Source: Verrucomicrobiia bacterium
GTDB lineage: Bacteria; Verrucomicrobiota; Verrucomicrobiia; Limisphaerales; UBA11358
Direction of reading: 5' to 3'
Length of the DNA: 48,852 bases
NCBI GenBank assembly: GCA_031290985.1
Contig: JARLJW010000066.1
Location: 1 to 48,852, forward strand
Shown: piece by piece, positions 45,766 to 48,852 of the stretch
How positions within the stretch are numbered: the first letter of the stretch is position 1
Layout of the letters: each line of letters opens with the position of its first letter
Position numbers and translations under genes: made by a program
The notes under the pieces: model-generated
Told to the model about the DNA's origin: nothing
The model's database searches: none
The model's input: only the letters and a program-made list of their open reading frames with translations

Positions 45766-46278
45766 TCACGGCGACGGCGGAAAGGCTAGTTGATTGGTGC
45801 GCGTGCTGCGCAGGTAGAAATCCAACTTGCCGCGAAAGTATTGTTGCTGTTCGGCGGTTGGGAAGGTGAACGACTGCGTCCCGATGACTTGCCGCCAACT
45901 GTTGCTCAGCGCCAGGTTGGTGGTGGCCTCCAAGACGAAATTGGTGATCACCGGGTCGACTTGGACGACGGCTATCTTTTGCACCCAGACTTCGCCGCTG
46001 AAGGGCGTCAGCTGCACGGTGCCGGCGGCGTTGGTGTCCATCTGCGCGACGGAAAGCCGGTTAAGGCCGAACGCGAGATTGTCGGCGGTGAAAACATAAC
46101 TGTTCGAGGTGGTGTTGAGCGGTTGGATGATGCCGGCGTCCACGCGTTGCGCGATGACGTAGCTGGAATTGACCAGGCGGTTGCTGCTGCTGGTCCAGGA
46201 GAGCAGCGCGGCGTTCTGGGCCACCAATGTGACGCCGATGATCGGGAGCAGCAAGAGGATGGCGAGTGGGCGGGTCAT
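45766..46278 (-). CDS. Small signal-peptide protein within the tail-like module
   Basis: A 170-residue protein with a Sec signal peptide (MTRPLAILLLLPIIGVTLVA, then QNAALL). The mature part is beta-rich; NFVLEATTNLALSNSWRQVI and QQYFRGKLDFYL resemble the exported C-terminal modules (TNL...NW...FYR) found on host proteins elsewhere in this window. A secreted, host-like protein in the middle of a phage-tail-like set is unusual. Its start overlaps the stop of the fibre-like gene (ATGA), and 45 bases separate it from the tape-measure gene. No enzyme motif is seen. Confidence 0.6.
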   Translation of the reverse strand: MTRPLAILLLLPIIGVTLVAQNAALLSWTSSSNRLVNSSYVIAQRVDAGIIQPLNTTSNSYVFTADNLAFGLNRLSVAQMDTNAAGTVQLTPFSGEVWVQKIAVVQVDPVITNFVLEATTNLALSNSWRQVIGTQSFTFPTAEQQQYFRGKLDFYLRSTRTNQLAFPPSP

Positions 46279-48686
46279 TGGGTTGAAAATATTGCTTTCG
46301 CGTCCAAGATGTAAAATGTCTGTCCGCTGACTGCGTTCAAAAAGAATGGCTGCAAATAGGACGGGTCGGGGACGGGAATCTTCCGGCTGATTTTGCTGAT
46401 GATGTAATTTCCGGTGGTGTTGGTGATGTAATAATCGCCGCCGCCGAGGAGTGTCGCCGCACCGGAAACCCCGTACTGCCAGACGTAGATTCTGGCGTCA
46501 TTCGTGTTATTTGGTGCCGTCATGATTGTCACCGTCAAGGTGATGTTTGTGTACGGCGCAGCGGTTTCGACCGGCGTGTAGTACATGTAATTATTGTAGG
46601 CGGCTTGTGACGCGACGCCGCCGTTCACGCCCGTCATGCTGGCGTTCAAGGGAGATAGCCAAAGGCCGTTGATGCTGCCAATCGGAATCTGATTGGTGGT
46701 GTTGGCGGTGCCGGCGGAAACTATCATCGGGGCTAAACCCGGCGCGGTGGGCGGGATATACAGATTGGTCCACCCCAAGCCGTTGATGAAATTGGTGGCA
46801 ATGTAATTTGCCAAAAAGGTCACAAAATGCGGGCCACCGGGAAGTTCGTAGGCACTGGAATTGTATGGCCCCATCAGGGCGGTAAAGTCAATATTGGCGT
46901 CACAGATTGCGCTTGGCGCTGGCGTGCCGCGTTGCAGGCTGACGTAGCTTACTAGGTAAGGGTTCCCGCCATTGGTTTGAGCGTAACTTAAAGGTTCAAT
47001 GCCGTTGATTACAAAATAGCCAAGCGTCTTAAGCCATGCCATGTAGCTGATGTTGTTGGTATAAATCAGCTTGGCTCTAAAGGAGGAATTGGTCCCGTCA
47101 TTACGCATTTGCAAGCCGTTGGCATCATTGTCTCCCAGCAGGACCAGCCATGCAGCGGGGATCCCTGTATTTGTTGGCGCATTTTTAAGCTCCCAAAACC
47201 CGACTTGATTTGTGTCGTAGCCATAGCCAGAGGCCACGGCATACGGCACCATGTATTGATTAATGCCCGCCGCAGTGCGGGGAGTATATGCCAGGTACAA
47301 ATTTGCCCCCATCACCGCCCCTGGTGTTCCAAAGACCATCAAACTATTGGTGGCCGTTGTGCCATTGGGGCCGGCATAAACCGATGCCACGTTGCCAACG
47401 GTCGTGAAAATAACCGGCTGGTTGTTGGTGTTCAAAATAACCTGTGTGCCGTTGATGATAATCCCCAAGTCGTTCGTTGAACCCGGCACCCATTCGCATT
47501 GCTCGTTGCCGACCACATAATAATAGCCATTTGTGACAATGCCAGCCATGCCGCTGCCGGAGGCGTAGGCCAGCACGCCATTGGATGCCAACCCGCTGGT
47601 GAACGCCGAATAATGGGCTGGAACACCACCCCATATATTCCACATGGGGTTGGACGGCACGCACAGGCCGCAATCCGGCTGAATATTTCCGCCCGTCATG
47701 AGGTTGAGGAAGTTGACTGCTGAAACCACCCAGTTGACATTCGTGCCATTGTAATTTCCGTTGTTGCCATAAAAGGCGGTGTTGGTGTTGTAGGAGATGC
47801 AGTACTGGTTCGAATAGCCGCCCGGTTCCAACCAATTGGTGCCCCAAAGTTGGGAGCAGTAACTTGAGGATGAAACAAAAAGTTTCGTGATGGTTTTCGG
47901 CAACAGCAAACCACTGTATGCCCCGCCGGAAAATGAAACGCCAGTTTGGCCATTCGTTACCAAATTTGGCATAGCGGACAAGACCTCGGTGGCCGTAGCG
48001 GCCGGGCGATTGGTGAGAAGCGTTGCTGGAAGAGCCCCGCTAATCTGCCCGGCATTGACGCTCACAATGCTGTTGCTGGACACACCGACGCCGGCCGGCA
48101 GCGTCCCGGGGGCAACGTTCGCCGCCGAGACGCTGTTGGCGCTCGCCGCCACGTCGGCGGTGGTGGCATAGCGCACGTAACAATTCCCGGAGATATAAAA
48201 CTGATATTGCGAGTAATGGCCGACCAGATTTCCCGTATCCGATCTCCCGACAATTTGACCGAGGCCCAACGTCCACAATGACCAACCAAAGGCCGCCCCG
48301 GCATTGGTGATGCTGGACGCGCTGTTCGTGTAAGAGCCGACGCCATCCCAAGAGTAGATTGCATTCAGGCCAGTGCTGGGACTGCCTGAAACGATCACTT
48401 GATTGGTGTTCAGCAGCGAGCCCAGTTCGGCATTGGCGGGGAAGCCCGTCAAATTGATCACAGGCACGCTCGTCGCCGTGTCGGCATTGGTGGCATGTTG
48501 AATATTTCCGAGCCCGGTGAATGTGCCGGTGAATGTGCCGGTGAAGTTGTTGCTCGTGCCGGTGAAACCGTTCGTTGATCCGCCGCCGGTCGGCCAGTTG
48601 GTGCGCGTGGTGCCGCCGATGGTCAGGCTCGTGAGATTCAAGTTCGTTGGGGTGATCAACGCGCCGTTCGTGGGATTAAACAACAT
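46275..48686 (-). CDS. Tail-fibre-like protein, Asn/Thr/Gly-rich, possibly 5' truncated
   Basis: An 803-residue protein. The N-terminus (MLFNPTNGALITPTNLNLTS, then FTGTFTGTFTGLGNIQHATN) has the alternating repeats seen in phage tail fibres. The body is rich in Asn, Thr and Gly, with segments such as GGNIQPDCGLCVPSNPMWNI, AAWLVLLGDNDANG and FVTFLANYIATNFINGLGWT; the end reads FLNAVSGQTFYILDAKAI. No signal peptide is present, and the first codon lies 10 bases from a heptamer array, so the true 5' end may have been cut off by rearrangement. It is probably a receptor-binding or adhesive fibre. It is translationally coupled to the next gene. Confidence 0.55.
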   Translation of the reverse strand: MLFNPTNGALITPTNLNLTSLTIGGTTRTNWPTGGGSTNGFTGTSNNFTGTFTGTFTGLGNIQHATNADTATSVPVINLTGFPANAELGSLLNTNQVIVSGSPSTGLNAIYSWDGVGSYTNSASSITNAGAAFGWSLWTLGLGQIVGRSDTGNLVGHYSQYQFYISGNCYVRYATTADVAASANSVSAANVAPGTLPAGVGVSSNSIVSVNAGQISGALPATLLTNRPAATATEVLSAMPNLVTNGQTGVSFSGGAYSGLLLPKTITKLFVSSSSYCSQLWGTNWLEPGGYSNQYCISYNTNTAFYGNNGNYNGTNVNWVVSAVNFLNLMTGGNIQPDCGLCVPSNPMWNIWGGVPAHYSAFTSGLASNGVLAYASGSGMAGIVTNGYYYVVGNEQCEWVPGSTNDLGIIINGTQVILNTNNQPVIFTTVGNVASVYAGPNGTTATNSLMVFGTPGAVMGANLYLAYTPRTAAGINQYMVPYAVASGYGYDTNQVGFWELKNAPTNTGIPAAWLVLLGDNDANGLQMRNDGTNSSFRAKLIYTNNISYMAWLKTLGYFVINGIEPLSYAQTNGGNPYLVSYVSLQRGTPAPSAICDANIDFTALMGPYNSSAYELPGGPHFVTFLANYIATNFINGLGWTNLYIPPTAPGLAPMIVSAGTANTTNQIPIGSINGLWLSPLNASMTGVNGGVASQAAYNNYMYYTPVETAAPYTNITLTVTIMTAPNNTNDARIYVWQYGVSGAATLLGGGDYYITNTTGNYIISKISRKIPVPDPSYLQPFFLNAVSGQTFYILDAKAIFSTQ

Positions 48687-48695
48687 CGCCGGATA

Positions 48696-48737
48696 GCCGA
48701 ATGACGAATGGCGAATGCCGAATGACGAATGCCGAAT
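48696..48737. repeat. Heptamer array, second copy family
   Basis: Six consecutive heptamers: gccgaat, gacgaat, ggcgaat, gccgaat, gacgaat, gccgaat. They belong to the same unit family as 242-325. The array lies immediately in front of the tail-fibre-like gene. Confidence 0.85.
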
Positions 48738-48754
48738 GGCCGGGCGCAGTCAGA

Positions 48755-48825
48755 ACATAGGTAACACATATGGTTCAATACATGGGTAACACTAGGTTGG
48801 TTACAGGTTACACATTTGATTCAAG
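48755..48825. mobile_element. Repeated motifs resembling an insertion-sequence end (runs off the window)
   Basis: acataggtaacac (48755-48767) is repeated as acatgggtaacac (48780-48792). In addition ggtaacacatatggttcaa (48760-48778) matches ggttacacatttgattcaa (48807-48825) at 16 of 19 positions. Such multiple short direct repeats of a GGTAACAC/TGTTACC core are typical of the transposase-binding ends of IS21/IS481-type elements. The element itself would continue beyond 48852, so this is a candidate only. Confidence 0.4.
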
Positions 48826-48852
48826 GGTGACCAGCTTCCAGCGGGCGGATAT

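Noticed and set aside
42000..45800. Long plus-strand frames antisense to the hub and tape-measure genes (41878-42903, 43051-44790, 44944-45789)
   Set aside because: They mirror the minus-strand coiled-coil and beta-rich genes, which have coupled ATGA junctions and better protein character.
46275..48686. SGNH-hydrolase or enzyme domain in the fibre-like protein
   Set aside because: The LLGDNDAN segment is not accompanied by the GDS serine or the other blocks of that family.

Overview
The window looks like a chromosomal segment of a moderately GC-rich, Gram-negative-type bacterium of the Verrucomicrobia (Pedosphaera/Limisphaerales-like). This is inferred from several marks: a pseudopilin with the long [21 protein letters not shown]-terminus and a C-terminal FHDG motif; exported proteins rich in Thr/Asn that end in FYR-type C-terminal modules; a sensor kinase with a Reg_prop/Y_Y_Y periplasmic part; and a set of glycoside hydrolases beside ordinary housekeeping genes. 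No rRNA gene or species-level marker is present, so the phylum is an inference.

Layout. 1-511 is a repeat-rich non-coding stretch (dispersed hairpins, 7-mer and 10-mer arrays). 512-7551 carries a transglutaminase-like exported protein (-), a MarC-type membrane protein (+), a Tat-exported barrel-like protein (+), a small membrane-anchored CxxC/HGIC protein (+), an isoprenylcysteine-methyltransferase-like membrane protein (-) and a Bcr/CflA-type MFS exporter (+). 7884-9111 holds a NarL/FixJ response regulator and a decayed Ig-like exported protein.

9386-33534 is a carbohydrate-degradation locus. A minus-strand block encodes GH2 beta-galactosidase, a CE1-type esterase, a GH51-like arabinofuranosidase and two GH29 alpha-L-fucosidases in transcription order. 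A separate exported protein with a duplicated beta-sandwich lies upstream behind a hairpin terminator. Next come a lipoprotein-like/pseudopilin pair, a propeller sensor histidine kinase, and a divergent plus-strand block with GH31 alpha-xylosidase, an unrecognised exported enzyme-like protein and GH39. Together the activities (fucose, galactose, xylose and arabinose removal plus de-esterification) fit side-chain stripping of a fucosylated plant xyloglucan or a similar heteropolysaccharide. No endo-glucanase, SusC/SusD pair or sugar transporter lies in the window.

33535-35266 is a poorer stretch with an Ala tRNA (GGC), its terminator, a membrane-protein fragment and a second copy of the dispersed hairpin repeat. 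35267-40079 is housekeeping: proS (+), then recO, a DUF502 membrane protein, ybeY and a phoH-family ATPase (all -), the last three overlapping by 4 bases.

40511-48686 is a tightly packed five-gene minus-strand module. It encodes a tail-fibre-like protein, a small signal-peptide protein, a coiled-coil tape-measure-like protein, a hub-like protein and a Cys-rich N-terminus protein. No capsid, portal, terminase, integrase or lysis gene is visible. It is bounded upstream by a 7-mer repeat array and by repeated motifs resembling the end of an insertion sequence. I consider this module the best candidate for something undescribed: a tail-like structure with host-like secretion features.
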